Below are positions 45,215 through 56,042 of a stretch of 64,000 nucleotides of DNA, piece by piece. Source of the stretch: Gymnopus androsaceus JB14 (taxonomy: Eukaryota > Basidiomycota > Agaricomycetes > Agaricales > Omphalotaceae); contig ML769696.1 in the NCBI GenBank assembly GCA_009733575.1, positions 1-64,000 on the forward strand, given 5' to 3'. Position 1 is the stretch's first letter, and each line of letters starts with the position of its first letter. The position numbers and the translations under genes were made by a program. A model generated the notes under the pieces. It searched no databases, was not told the origin of the DNA, and saw nothing but the letters and a program-made list of their open reading frames with translations.

Positions 45215-47324
45215 ATGCACTTCACGTTAATGGACCGTTTCCGGAGTAGGCTCCAGCGCCACAGGACTTGGAAAGTATCGAGTAAAGTATGTGCCAGCGT
45301 TGTTTCTTTTACATTAATCTTTCTAACTCTCTCTCTCCAGCACCAGACGCATGTGCAGCGAAGCTCGCAAGATTCAGACGACTCGGAGCTCACCAATATC
45401 TCGGCCAAAACTTCAATTGATACCACGTCCTCTGTATCTACTTCTAGTTCCGTCGAATCTCTTCATACCCCTTCCATCATCCACGATCATATGGACCTTC
45501 TCAGCACGAATGAGCAGCCATCTCCGCAGGAAGCTCTTGAAATTCACGCTCTGATTCAACACAAGGGTCAAGAGCTGCTTGAGATGGAGCGAAGTAAAGA
45601 AGATCTCGATCGACAGAGAGAGCTTTTAGGCCAGCAAATAAGGCTCTTGGATGAGAAACTGCGAGAGATGGCAGATGAAATTGACAGCTACCGCAGAGTA
45701 GTGAGATGCAGTATGAGAAACATCCCTCCGGATGTGGTAAGTCTCCGTATCATCGATTTGCTCGTTATCTGATTAATTTCTCGCCAGCTTTCAGAGATTT
45801 TTCAGTACTACGTTGCGGACGCTGGATGTTCTTCTTCCATCGGTAATGCAACTGTCTTGACGCATGTCTCGCGTACCTGGCGCAAGGTTGCACTGTACTC
45901 TTCTGCGCTCTGGACCACCCTTTCAGCGCCGTATGTCACCAATCAAGTCGTCGCGAATGTTCTTCGCCGCTTGGATCAGGTGAAGGCTGCAACGGGGCTT
46001 CCTTTGAAGCTTGATATCAACTTGCAGAAATCATCCGCACACATGCAGGATGCCGAGTTTGAACTGTTATCTTCGGATCTACTGCACGCCTCTGATTGCG
46101 CAGATACATCGCTGGAGGTCCTTCTCGCTTGAATGCGACGACGGATTGCTTATTTCCGAGGAAGTCTTTCCGGTTATATCAGAAACGATAACAGCTTCGA
46201 GACTGGAGACGCTCGACCTCATATTTCACGGTTCTTCATCTAGTCCTATGCAATGGCCACTTTCGCTCGTTCGTGCGAGTCCGGCATTGCGAGATCTGCG
46301 TTTCAAAGTTCCTGGAGAATTACAGGATTTGTCTACGTTAAAACTTCCCCATCTCGAATCCCTAATTCTCGATCTTCCAACAATCTCTCCCGCTGCTCTT
46401 CTCGAGCTTTTGAGGGATGCTGTTCCAGGTTTGAAGTCATGCGAGGTCCATGTAGCAGCTATAGTGGATTCGGACGATGATGCTTTATCTGCCATGGGCA
46501 TGGTCGTGCACTCGTCTCTAGAGACATTCAAGCTTCGTGTATCTCATGGCGGGTCAGGAGATTGCATAGCGCAGCTTTTCGAGAATCTGACTCTCCCGAG
46601 TGCTCGTAAAGTGCTTTTAGAAATTGGGCACTTCCCTAGCAACGACTCGGCCGACGCCAGGGTGTTATCCGATGACTTCGACCTCGACCTGTCCTGGCCA
46701 CACGATTCCTTCCTCGGATTCCTCGAACGAACTTCTTCCTCCGTCACATCGCTTTGTCTTGGTTTCAACCCTACTCCACCAGAATCTCCCGATCTAAATT
46801 TAATGGGTGGTATGGGATTAACTGGTGCTGAGCTGGAAGAAGATCAGGTTCGAGCCTACCTGGACTTGGAGAACGTTGGAAAAAGCTTGGTTACCTTGCA
46901 TATCAAGCGGGATAGACCCGTGTGGCCGGGGTTGCTAGAATATCTCACCCTTCTTCCGACCAAGTCGAATTTCAACGTCGGCGATTTCCGACTACCCAAG
47001 TTGGAGAACATTGCCCTTGATGTCGATCCGATATTCCAGGTTCTGCTGATGCGGGAGTTTGTCAAGTCGCGGTGGTATGATGGACCTTCTTCCTCATCGT
47101 ATGGCTTTTCCCGCCTGCAAAGCTTCATTGTCACATTATGCTTCCCGGACATACCTAACGTTGAGCTGGAGAGTGCTGCCGCAGAGATGGTGTTCCAGCG
47201 AATTGCTCGCTCTGACAGGGTTGAGGAGGTAGGGAAGCTCAATGTGGTGTTTCAAAAGCGCTCATATGCTATGATGCCGATGGATGTTCCTCCCCTTCCT
47301 TCGCGTGATGGGTTGGCTATCTAG
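45215..47324 (+). CDS. F-box protein with coiled coil and long C-terminal LRR-like region (one frame break)
   Basis: Exons lie at 45215-45286, 45341-45736 and 45788-47324. The first intron (54 bp, GTATGT...CTAAC...CAG) is a multiple of three and open, so naive translation would keep it. A Ser/Thr-rich N-terminus is followed by a coiled coil (QHKGQELLEMERSKEDLDRQ) and the F-box IPPDVLSEIFQYYV, then VSRTWRKVALYSSALW, the usual agaric layout of coiled coil plus F-box. The rest is an LRR-like region with LKLPHLESLILDLP and LPKLENIALDVD, ending at TAG 47322-47324. Near 46108 the frame shifts by one base between LLHASD and RWRSFSLECDDG. The protein would have about 667 residues and act as substrate receptor of an SCF ubiquitin ligase. 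Confidence 0.75.
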
Positions 47325-47782
47325 TTCTTTCGTCATTCTTCGACCTTCGTTTTGTCTTTCTTGCTTTCAATCTGATTTCCGTTATTCGCATCGTGGTTCT
47401 CCATGCTTTGTTTTTTTCGTGCTTTCTGCATTGACCAAGTTATTTATATGGGGTCCAAGACTCGCCTCGTTATGACTTGATGCCGCTATCTTTTTTGGTT
47501 ATGATCATGACTGCTTACGTCGGACGCTTACACGTAGGACATAGACCTAATACCGCATTGCATTACCCCTTCTCTGCCCCCATACTCCAACTCATACAAC
47601 TAATTATCAATTTGTGTATCCATATTGAAGATTTCGTTCATTCGCTTTCGTGTCTTCCATGCACTCTCCATAAACATACAATCTTTAATACTTATTCTCT
47701 TTAATTTCTAGTCTGAATTACTCAGTTAGTTTATACCTCCAATTGAGGTTGCAATACAACTTGTTGTGTCGCTAAAACCAAA
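47325..47782. other. Convergent 3' region
   Basis: This is T-rich sequence between two genes that end facing each other. No gene is seen. Confidence 0.5.
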
Positions 47783-48486
47783 TCACCATTCGAGATCGAT
47801 ATCCTTGCCTTCCAACCAGTCTCCCATGCACTTGTACATCTTGTGGTAATAGTGGTAATAGTCGTTGCGCCATGTGGGGAGCTTCATCTCAATGGGATGT
47901 CCGATGCTATATTCGATAACCCGCGATCAGTTCTTATTCCAGTAATTGGAACTCCGGGCAATACTCACCTGTGTTGTGCAACGGCCAGATACTGATAGCC
48001 CTTTCTAAGCTGTCCTTGGAAAACAATTTGGCAAGCTTCTCAGTAGCATCCGGAGTCGGGGGGCCGACCATAACCAACTTGTCACGGATATAAAAGACCT
48101 TGTACCACTGAGCTTTCCAGCCCTTCTCCGTCTTGAGACAGAAGAAAATGAACTCGTTGTCGCAGTCCACATCGTAAGGAACACCATCGTGCTCGAAGCA
48201 CCTTCATTTTGCCAATCGCGCGGTTGGTAGCTGGGTTCAAGTCAACGAGGGTGCCGCATTCGCGATGCATGATGAAGTCGCCCTTGGCTTTGCCGAAAAG
48301 AATGACTACAGATCCAGTATCCCAATCTTCCATACAGACCTCAATCGTACAGGAACCGTAGTATTTCAACAAGTTACAACAATGAGCATCCGCCATTCTG
48401 GCTCTACAGTAGATTTGAATTGTTGAACGTGTGATGATTGCAGCTGTGTCATGCAAGGCACCCATGCAAGGCACCCAGTCAGACAT
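47783..48486 (-). CDS. Unrecognised protein of about 213 aa, two single-base frame breaks
   Basis: From ATG 48486 the minus strand reads [16 protein letters not shown] and an evenly composed domain to NRAIGKMK. It continues after a one-base frame change near 48200 as [17 protein letters not shown]. After another near 48001 come [11 protein letters not shown], a 62 bp intron (47968-47907) and [17 protein letters not shown], ending at TGA 47785-47783. The coherence of the sequence across both breaks shows that it is, or very recently was, a gene. I do not recognise the family; there is no signal peptide or membrane helix. Aromatic and charged residues dominate the C-terminus. Confidence 0.55.
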
Positions 48487-49438
48487 GGTTCACAAAATAA
48501 TTGAGTAGGTTGCCCGATGCATTTAGGCTCATTACTGCTCAAATCCTAGTGCATGCATACATTGCCCAAGTCAACATTCAACATCCTGATTCCTCCTCAA
48601 TCTATTCCTTCTTTGGTGTCTGCCCTAGTGCCCGCTCATTGAATTTAGATGACAAGATTCAGGACAGTCTATGACAATAAAGTTGAATAAATTCAGAATG
48701 ATAATCTTGTAGTATATGTAATCAACTTTGGATGTAGATAATATTTTGCCAAGTGGGCCGTCTAAAGGTGCAGTGATGGTATGTACACTCATGGACTTGG
48801 AGGTGGAAGATTAGGGTGCGTGAAGACACCTAAGGTTCGGAGATGTGACATATATGGTCCGACCATCGGTTACAGAGCCTGTTTGAAGTTGTATAAGCAA
48901 TGATTAGGAAAAAACCATCCAACAAAGTGCGATACGAGTATCATGATGGTTCGACAAAAAAAACTATTCAACTAGAACTCACGATTGCCATCAAAATCCG
49001 GGTCCATATCCTCCATAATTGAGGGCTAGCAGCAAGGATACGCGGCCATGAGTTGGCTATGCTATTGCTACCATACCAGTATTGAATCTTGATACTAGTA
49101 AATAATACGCCGAGGGCACTGCTCAAGGTGTGATTGATTTGCATTGGATGAGATGGTGCAGTTGATGTGATTCACTACTTATGTGGAGCGATCTTGAAGA
49201 TGAAACGATGGAGGAGTTCAGAATCAGAGATGAGGGGATCTAGAAACACCTATTGGGTCCTGGCATGGAGTATTGATCCAAAGTTCAGAAGATTGGGCGT
49301 CACGTACAGCTTTCAGAGGAGAGTTCAAAGGAAAGATGAATCAATGGTATCTTCCGCCAAAGCAAAAATATAAATTAAGCCCGTCCTAAGCAGAAATCAC
49401 TCTACTTACCCATCATACCCTCCAGTGCGACATCTACC
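48487..49438. other. Intergenic region
   Basis: No open frame over 70 codons and no recognisable element. It serves as the upstream region for genes on both sides. Confidence 0.45.
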
Positions 49439-49726
49439 ATGACACCAGAAGAGTCACAACAAATTGCAGCTGCTGGAACTGTATTCTTCCAAAATACTTT
49501 GGTCCAGATATTTTCATTTGGATGGTTTGGTAAGCAATGTATATGAGAGCAGTGGAGACTGAGGTCGCTTATTTAACAGGTTACAGGGGTCTACATACTG
49601 GCTTTCATGATTAGCATGCATATCATCTGGTGCATTTATTGCTACGTTACATATTCTGTTATCCTAATCCAAAACTACACCATAGGCAAAAGGAACATCA
49701 TGAACAAGGACATAAAGCCTTAATGA

Positions 49727-49731
49727 CCCTC
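49727..49731. repeat. Target-site duplication of the solo LTR, left copy
   Basis: CCCTC precedes the LTR and is repeated at 50487-50491. Confidence 0.85.
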
Positions 49732-50486
49732 TGTTAAGCCCGTGCAGCCCAGATCGAAGGGGCGGGAAATCGATCGCAAATCGATCGTGGGAATCGACCG
49801 ATGTCGATCGATCAATGACCTGGGTTGGACCTTTGAAGTAACAGGACTTGGCGAAGCTATTAGCAACACCCTTAACACACTGTAATGTGTCCCAGAGGAA
49901 AGGAGTGGAAGAAGGGCGGAGCGGAGCGAACGTACAGCCGCAAGTCGATCGCAAATCGATCGCAATGTTGATTGATTGATCGGCGGAGATGTCGGAAATA
50001 CGAATAGAGAAGATCAGCTAGGCTAAGTTGATTTTCGAACTAAAGTTACAATACATGGTATACTACTTAAATACTAGTCAGTTCGGATAAATGGATAAAT
50101 GTAAAGAACAATAAGTAATATATATCCGGGAGTGTATTCAGTAAGTATAACAATAAAGTAATTCAGTAAGAAAGACAAAAGAATATAAGAGGAATAAAAC
50201 AATAAGTATCGGAAAGTGTGTCTAAACATGATAGGGATGTTTCCGAAGGTAAAGGGCAGCTATCAGATCAATATGTTGATCGATCGATGGCGATTGATCG
50301 GAAATCGGCGGCAAGTGTCGATGATCGGCAGCGAGTGTCGGACGTCGGCAATGAGCGGTGATGATTGTATGAATAAAACAGTAGTCAATGTGTCGATACA
50401 CTGAAAGGTTGATTAATCAATGACAAGTGATCGGAAATCGGCGGTAAGTGTCGGAAATGATTGGTGATGATAGCTTGGATATAACA
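49732..50486. mobile_element. Solo LTR (755 bp) of an LTR retrotransposon
   Basis: The segment begins TGTTAAG and ends ATATAACA, so its termini are TGTTA/TAACA with the canonical TG...CA ends. Exact 5 bp copies of CCCTC flank it. It contains no coding region, and no second LTR or internal domain lies nearby, which fits loss of the body by LTR-LTR recombination. The interior is rich in GATCGATC-like words and TGATCGGAAATCGGCGG repeats (50297 and 50428). It is not the same LTR as the one at 57731. Confidence 0.9.
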
Positions 50487-50491
50487 CCCTC
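50487..50491. repeat. Target-site duplication of the solo LTR, right copy
   Basis: CCCTC, after which the exon continues in frame (LLAGFTLTAIFAG). Confidence 0.85.
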
Positions 50492-51541
50492 CTTCTGGCA
50501 GGATTTACACTGACAGCTATTTTTGCTGGTTCAAATGTTGCAGACTTTTTTTTCCTTGCTAAGTTTGGCTTGGTGGAGTCACTTTCAGGAGGTCTAATTG
50601 CACAGGAAATGGCTGCTGACTTGAAAGCCATTGTACCAGTCATTTTAGCTGAATGGTTTGGGAATTGCATTGTGAATTCAACATAAATACTTGATTTTCG
50701 GCATGAAAACTGATATTTCATCCCATACAGTTCTTAATTGCTGATGCAGCTATTGTTTGGAGAGCTTGGGCATTGTGGGCAGAAAATAGGTTGATTAAAT
50801 GGGCACTGCTGATCATACTGCTGACCGACATTGGTGGTTTCCTTTGACGTAATTCCCTGACATATATACTGACATTAGACAATACTCAGGTATCAATATT
50901 GCTGATGCTGTTGCTGACACTAAGGTTGTTATCAATGCGTCCAACAGAGCCCACGATGCAGTGACCTTTGATTCGCTCAGTCCTGCGCTCAATTTGATGG
51001 TGAATATTGTGGCAACACTCCTGATAGCTTATCGGGCATGGTGGGCATTGGGCACCTCACTTCCAAATACTTATTAAATGTAATTTTTAGGACATATCAT
51101 CAATCAACCCATGCAATATTGCACAACAAGAAAACACAAGTGGGAGCAATCCTTCTACTTATGGTTGAGTCTGGTGCAGTCTTTGGTGTGGTACAGGTCT
51201 GTGATTTTCTCAAGTGTCGGGAAATACCCAAAGTTGTAACTTATTATATGAAAGGTGATCTACATTATCTTTCATGCACTGGACATTCATGCAGCTGAAT
51301 TTTCACCTGTTTCAATTGCCAACACCTTTATTAACGGATTATATACATACATTGCTGTAAGTCTGATTTCTGTTCTAAAATCAAGTCTTAATATTTGACA
51401 TGGATGTTTCTCTTGGATCTATAGGCCCTTAATCCAGTTGCTCTTGTCATCCTGATTCAAACAGGAAAAACCTATGAGCAAAATTCTCATTTAGAAGATG
51501 AACCATCTCAGGGAATTAATTCAGTCCCCAATGTTAGCTAA

Positions 51542-52193
51542 ATAAAAAAGCAAACCTCAGTGTGAGGCCATTGATTTCCAACTTCCCCTGCTTTTGTTTG
51601 AATTTAAATTAAAAATTTTTTTCTTCATTCTTTGATATTTGTCACTTTTTGTGCCATTTAAATTTTTTACTCTGCTCTTACTGGTCTATAATGTAGTTGA
51701 GAAGTACCTACTAGAAATTATTCAAAATTTTCCATTTTGGTATATTGATATTAGCAATACTTGAACTGCCAGCATGCTAGGATTTTTTGGACTGACTGTT
51801 TTGATTTAGTCAGTCACAGCAGATCACAGCAGATCCCAGTGGAAAATTTGAACAAATTTTGTCTCTTTGTGCTGTGATTTTGCAGTCTTCTGCTCTAAAA
51901 TCAAGTTGGTCCCAGCAGATCCCAGGATATTTACGGCAGCCTACATTATAATACTTATATGGTCAGAGTATCTATACTTTTTCAAAGTAACAGCCGCGGA
52001 ATCTGGAATTGTCTAGTTCCATGAGTTAAAAAAAATCTATGACGCACTGCATGCGCTGGCTCGCATCGTACTAATTAATAATCTCTGTAAGCCGATCGCT
52101 TTACTGCGTTATCGGTACCGGTTTAATCATGATGTCTACTAATCGGTAGTTGTAGTAATAATAAACACTAATCAGGGGCCTTATTTTAGCGGT
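51542..52193. other. AT-rich 3' flank
   Basis: AT-rich sequence with a short direct repeat of CAGCAGATC around 51825-51845 and again near 51915. No gene is seen. Confidence 0.45.
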
Positions 52194-52340
52194 GCGAAGT
52201 AACGCTTTGCCTTTTGCCACCGGCATTGTCTGATGTCTCATCGTAATCTTGCTCACGACCATCATGATGCTACCAAACGAACTTGTAGATTGTAGATTAC
52301 ATCGTCGAAAACCTCTACTACGCAACACATGAAATACCGT
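52194..52340 (+). pseudogene. F-box family relic (leader and first codons)
   Basis: The leader variant ACGCTTTGCCTTTTGCCACCGGCATT is followed at about 52260 by MMLPNELVD and then, out of frame, codons resembling IVENLYYAT. Only this start is left. It is a fourth copy of the family leader in the window. Confidence 0.5.
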
Positions 52341-53134
52341 CCAGGAAAAACCCGGGCTCCATTCGTTTCGCGGCCCAAACAAACAAGTTCAAAAAAAAAT
52401 TGTTGACCTATAGAACCTAATGCAATATATTCTCCCTCCCCTCTCTTTTATTCTCTCTTTGCTCAACTTTGAATCTCCACAGACATGCCATAGGCATTTA
52501 TTTTCATCTTATCTATGTCTACAGCAGGAACACAAGCTAAAGTCCTTGCCATCGTATATGACCCTGTTCTCGAGATCCCACCGACAATGACGATTCTGGA
52601 TATGATCAACGTTCGGGTAGAAATGACTTTACATCCAATAATCCCGCCAGAAGCTATGTCTTCCATGTCAGCCAAAAATGGAGGGATGTCCAACCAAACT
52701 GCTACATTCACTCTGTATGTGACGCTGTCCAGGGAGAATGATCCATACAAATATCGGCGTCAACAAGCCGTCAATGAATAGATAGGACTATTAACTGCCA
52801 ATTTCATCAAACGAAATGTTCCCTTACCCTGTCGACGAGTTGTACCTACTGCGAAAAAGATGAGACGGCCACGGACAAGCAGAAATATCATTTCAAAGAC
52901 TTGTACGAGCTGCAAGGTGATAAGGTATTGCAGGTGCGTTTTCTCTCCTTTGCATGTAGATATGTCCTGATTATACGTGATGTTCCAGTGCGGAACGTCG
53001 AAAGCCTGACTGAAAGAGGCATAAAAACTTCTGTAAGGCGGTTGCCGACATGAAATGGTATGATGACTCATTATGCATCACAGCATCATCGACTAGACCC
53101 AAAACAACTATGTACCAGCACCAATTTTGCGGTC
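52341..53134. other. Region with two overlapping unassigned frames
   Basis: A plus-strand frame of 88 codons (52515-52781, from ATG) and a minus-strand frame of 95 codons (52750-52463) overlap. Neither has a recognisable domain, so at most one can be real. I do not call either. Confidence 0.35.
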
Positions 53135-53277
53135 GTTTGCAAAGACCTCGGAATGATGTTAGAATATTTTCTGTTTGCCCGAGATGCTTACCGTCCCTAA
53201 AGAGGTAAAGTCGCCCTCGCATTCACACTCTTTATATTGAAACAAATCCAAACATCATTCCGAGGTTTTTTGCAAAC
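53135..53277. repeat. Inverted repeat, arms about 26 bp, 90 bp apart
   Basis: The arm 53135-53160, GTTTGCAAAGACCTCGGAATGATGTT, is complementary to 53251-53277 with a few differences. It could be a relic of a small foldback element. It lies just upstream of the G-alpha fragment. Confidence 0.55.
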
Positions 53278-53454
53278 TGCATTTGAACAGTCGCGATTCT
53301 TGAAGCATCTCTCTAATCGATTCCATATTGTCGTTCTAACAAGCATGCGGATGCTCACCTCTTTCGGTTTGTTGGTTTTCATGTGTGTCTAGCACAGCCG
53401 CGACAGTGGAAACGAGGTGTTGGGAAACTATGAACATACGGTCTCTCTCGGTCA

Positions 53455-53775
53455 GCTCAATCTCAAGAGCGCCCGTGTGAAGAATGAGATTAAAATGCTC
53501 TTGGTTGGAGCCGGTGAATCTGGGCAACAATTTGCTTTTGTTCTGCCACTCCCAAACCGTCTCCTTAACGATTTACTAATCGCTACCCCTCTACGTGACT
53601 ACTTCCCCGACTACAAACGAGGCAACAACTTCGACTCTGTTTGCGGATATTTTCTCCGCCGATTCGCGAGCCTCAACCAGAGCGCTACAACGAAGAAAAT
53701 TTACGCCCATTATATATGCGACCGACACTCAACAAATTAGATTTATGTCATCGTTGAGGTATCGTTTGACTCTTG
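53455..53775 (+). pseudogene. G-protein alpha subunit fragment with internal deletion
   Basis: ARVKNEIKMLLVGAGESG matches the N-terminal P-loop region of heterotrimeric G-alpha subunits, but the following lysine-serine-threonine is replaced by QQF, so GTP could not be bound. The sequence then jumps to the C-terminal part: PLRDYFPDYKRGNN, YFLRRFASLNQSATTKKIYA and, in a second frame, ATDTQQIRFMSSL. About 200 residues between are missing, with no intron signals. It is a relic, not a gene. Intact G-alpha proteins relay pheromone and nutrient signals from seven-helix receptors. Confidence 0.85.
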
Positions 53776-54146
53776 TCTGACGTTTAACTTGTCCCCTTCT
53801 CTTAATTACATACCTGTTTCCCTGTCTTCGCCTACGTTGCATATAAAGACCGTGCTACATGTCACCCAAAGATGACCTGCTCCAGATCCATGTACAGGAA
53901 TCTGGGCTGCTATGGACGTCCTATTCATCATGGTGTTTATATTTTTGTCATGGCATGCCTCTTCTTTGTGGCACATACTAAATTTGAGCTCGTATACTTG
54001 GCCTAGATAGAACGCTGTTTTATGCGTTCGCTTTGAACCGTAAGCAAGCATGGAATCCCCGACTCGAAGTGAAATGGAGAGAAGGGACACAGTAAGAATA
54101 CTAATGACATTCATTACTAGATGGGATATTGTCGGAGATAAATGAA

Positions 54147-54910
54147 TCAGAAAATACCCGGCACAAGCTTATACGGTACATTCTTTGCCCATTCGTCCCA
54201 CTGCAGTCCAAACTCCTTCCGCATCATCTTATCCTCAGTGCCCATTCGACTGAGTAAAAGAAAAACAGTGGTCATATGGACAGCAGTAACAAACATAGCG
54301 AATATCTTGACAGATACCAGATCCCACCAACCGCACTCGTAAATCCACGAGCCTGGGCCAAATATACAGAAGAGTATACCAGCGAAGACACAGAGAGAAC
54401 CTACGTAGCTCGGGTGACGGACGACGGAATAGGGACCCCTGGTGATGAGCTTATGTTCATCATGGATAGAAAGCTCGAAGGTGAAGAAAGGGCCAAGAGC
54501 ATGGTACGAGGACCAACGTACACATGCTCCACAAACAGTGAGAAAGAAGCCAACAAGGAAGATGGGGGTTGTGGTAGGAGCATGAAAATTGTGACTGGAG
54601 GTCCGCACGAGAGCAGTCATGGTACTCTCGGCGAACACACTGGTAGGGTAGTGAATGGATATGATTACGAGTATTTCACAGAAAATAAATGACAGCGGGA
54701 GGGTCTGTGGTGCTTTTAGTTGAATATGATGATAGCGAAGCAAGTTAGCGACATGCAGACCTTTGATACTGCCGTAGTACGCCTAGAAAAATGATCACCA
54801 GGCGGGTATTTGGAGATTTCTTTATGAGAAGCAGGAGGATTAGGTGGAGTCCTGGTAATATAGTAGAAGATGGAAAGTGCGAGGAGCAATGGTAGCTTGT
54901 CTAATGCCAT
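54147..54910 (-). CDS. STE14: Protein-S-isoprenylcysteine O-methyltransferase (232 aa, 2 exons)
   Basis: Exons 54910-54770 and 54704-54147 join across a 65 bp intron (donor GTATCA, acceptor CACAG) into 232 codons plus TGA. The protein has an N-terminal hydrophobic helix, further membrane segments (LSFIFCEILVIISI, IFLVGFFLTVCGACV), and the conserved catalytic core with LGPFFTFELSI, GPYSVVRHPSYVG and the C-terminal FGLQWDEWAKNVPYKLVPGIF. It is an endoplasmic-reticulum enzyme that methyl-esterifies the prenylated C-terminal cysteine of CaaX proteins such as Ras and fungal lipopeptide pheromones, using SAM. Agarics carry several paralogues; which one this is cannot be told from the window. Confidence 0.88.
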
Positions 54911-56042
54911 AGTTTCAAGGAATGTTCAACACAGCAGCTAAGGTGCGGTGCACTACGTTCAACATCTGAGGGGTACGTTCTCTGTTTCTTATATACCTAG
55001 AGACTTACTTACACCTCTTAGTTAGTATTTTCGTTTCCATTCTCATCATCTACATATTTCATACAGCTTTCGACATCTGAAGACGGTTAGTTTGTTTCCG
55101 TTCCATTTACATGTGATCTCCAACAGATAGATAGGGGTTAGGGGTTAGGTTCCATGGCGCGCGCGATCGCGGGATGTTGATCAATTTGGATTTCCGGTGG
55201 CGCGTAGAGAATGACACTCCGCCATTATAATAATAGTTGAACTATTACACGAGTAAAAGACCATCTTTCCAATCGCAAAAGACTTCCACTTTTTTTCCCC
55301 ATTCATTTTTCAGGAGAAATCTTAGCTCTTTTTCATATGAAAAACCATATGAAATAATGTATTATTTACAAAAGGTTTTTCAGCACTAATTACGGCTGTA
55401 TTACAATAGGTCCTGTGGAGTGTGAACACGGTACTACCAACAATCATATGCAATGGTATTGGAAGATACAGCTTTCGACATCTGAAAACGGTTGGTTTGT
55501 TTCCGTTCTTGTCAGGATCAAGGATTTTACGGTGGCGTGTAGAAGCGTGTAGAGAACCACGGTACTGCCAGAAATCATATGCGATGGTGTCGGTAGATCA
55601 TTGCCTCTTGCTTCGCAGCTTCTAAGCAGAGTTTGCTTAAGACACGCCAATTTGCATCGGAGGAAGTGGTGCTGGACGGAATGAAAAATAGAATGGGATA
55701 AGTATTGCTTCAACGGGAAGTTGATTACTAATTGGGAGCATATCGCTGGTTCAACATACTTGATGCAAATTTGTAAATCCATAGTATTATTATTTACCTT
55801 CCATTATAGGGGTTTTCTGCATCATGAATCGAAATGTATTTTCCCAGACTGCATATAATTATCTCGAAGCCACTCAAACCTTGATACAGACTGGAGCCGC
55901 TAACCACTCATTATATTTCCAGCAACAAGTGGGACGTTCTTATCAGCCGTGTATCATATGATTACTCTGTTCCTTTCGCGTCAACTGAGGTTCAACGATA
56001 TTTAAGGTCAGCTGAAATGGGAAAACTAAAACACTCACATAA
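54911..56042. other. Intergenic region with local duplicated segments
   Basis: CAGCTTTCGACATCTGAA with its following GTTTGTTTCCGTTC occurs at about 55065 and again at about 55472. A second pair, ACGGTACTaCCA with CAATCATATGC, occurs at about 55428 and 55559. They appear to be short local duplications. A TAGGGGTTAGGGGTTAGG word lies at 55127-55144. No gene is seen. Confidence 0.5.

Larger units (their letters stand above)
49439..51541 (+). pseudogene. Multipass membrane protein gene of an agaric-expanded family, disrupted by a solo LTR
   Basis: Exons are 49439-49529, 49587-49629, 49686-49731 plus 50492-50671, 50731-50833, 50890-51040, 51091-51196, 51255-51356 and 51425-51541. When the LTR and one copy of its target duplication are left out, all phases agree and give 312 codons plus TAA. 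Helices include GVYILAFMISMHIIW, WALLIILLTDIGINIADAV, LMVNIVATLLIAYRAW and QVGAILLLMVESGAVFGVV. The motif FLIADAAIVWRAWALW is typical of this large, uncharacterised agaric family. Apart from the insertion the coding sequence has no defect, so the insertion is probably young. The interrupted transcript would run into LTR stop codons soon after residue 60. Confidence 0.85.

Noticed and set aside
49760..50460. GATCGATC and TGATCGGAAATCGG words, at first taken for a satellite or small repeat array
   Set aside because: They lie wholly within the solo LTR defined by its ends and target duplication, and are its internal sequence.
54705..54769. Apparent frameshift between the two parts of the STE14 gene
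   Set aside because: A 65 bp GT-AG intron (GTATCA donor, CACAG acceptor) restores phase and keeps the conserved sequence, so no frameshift is needed.
53455..54910. Possible mating-type (pheromone/receptor) locus
   Set aside because: No pheromone precursor with a CaaX end, no STE3-type receptor and no homeodomain gene was found; the G-alpha piece is a relic.
55127..55144. Telomere-like TAGGGGTTAGGGGTTAGG word
   Set aside because: It holds only about two and a half units with an extra G, and is too short to claim an interstitial telomere or a chromosome end.
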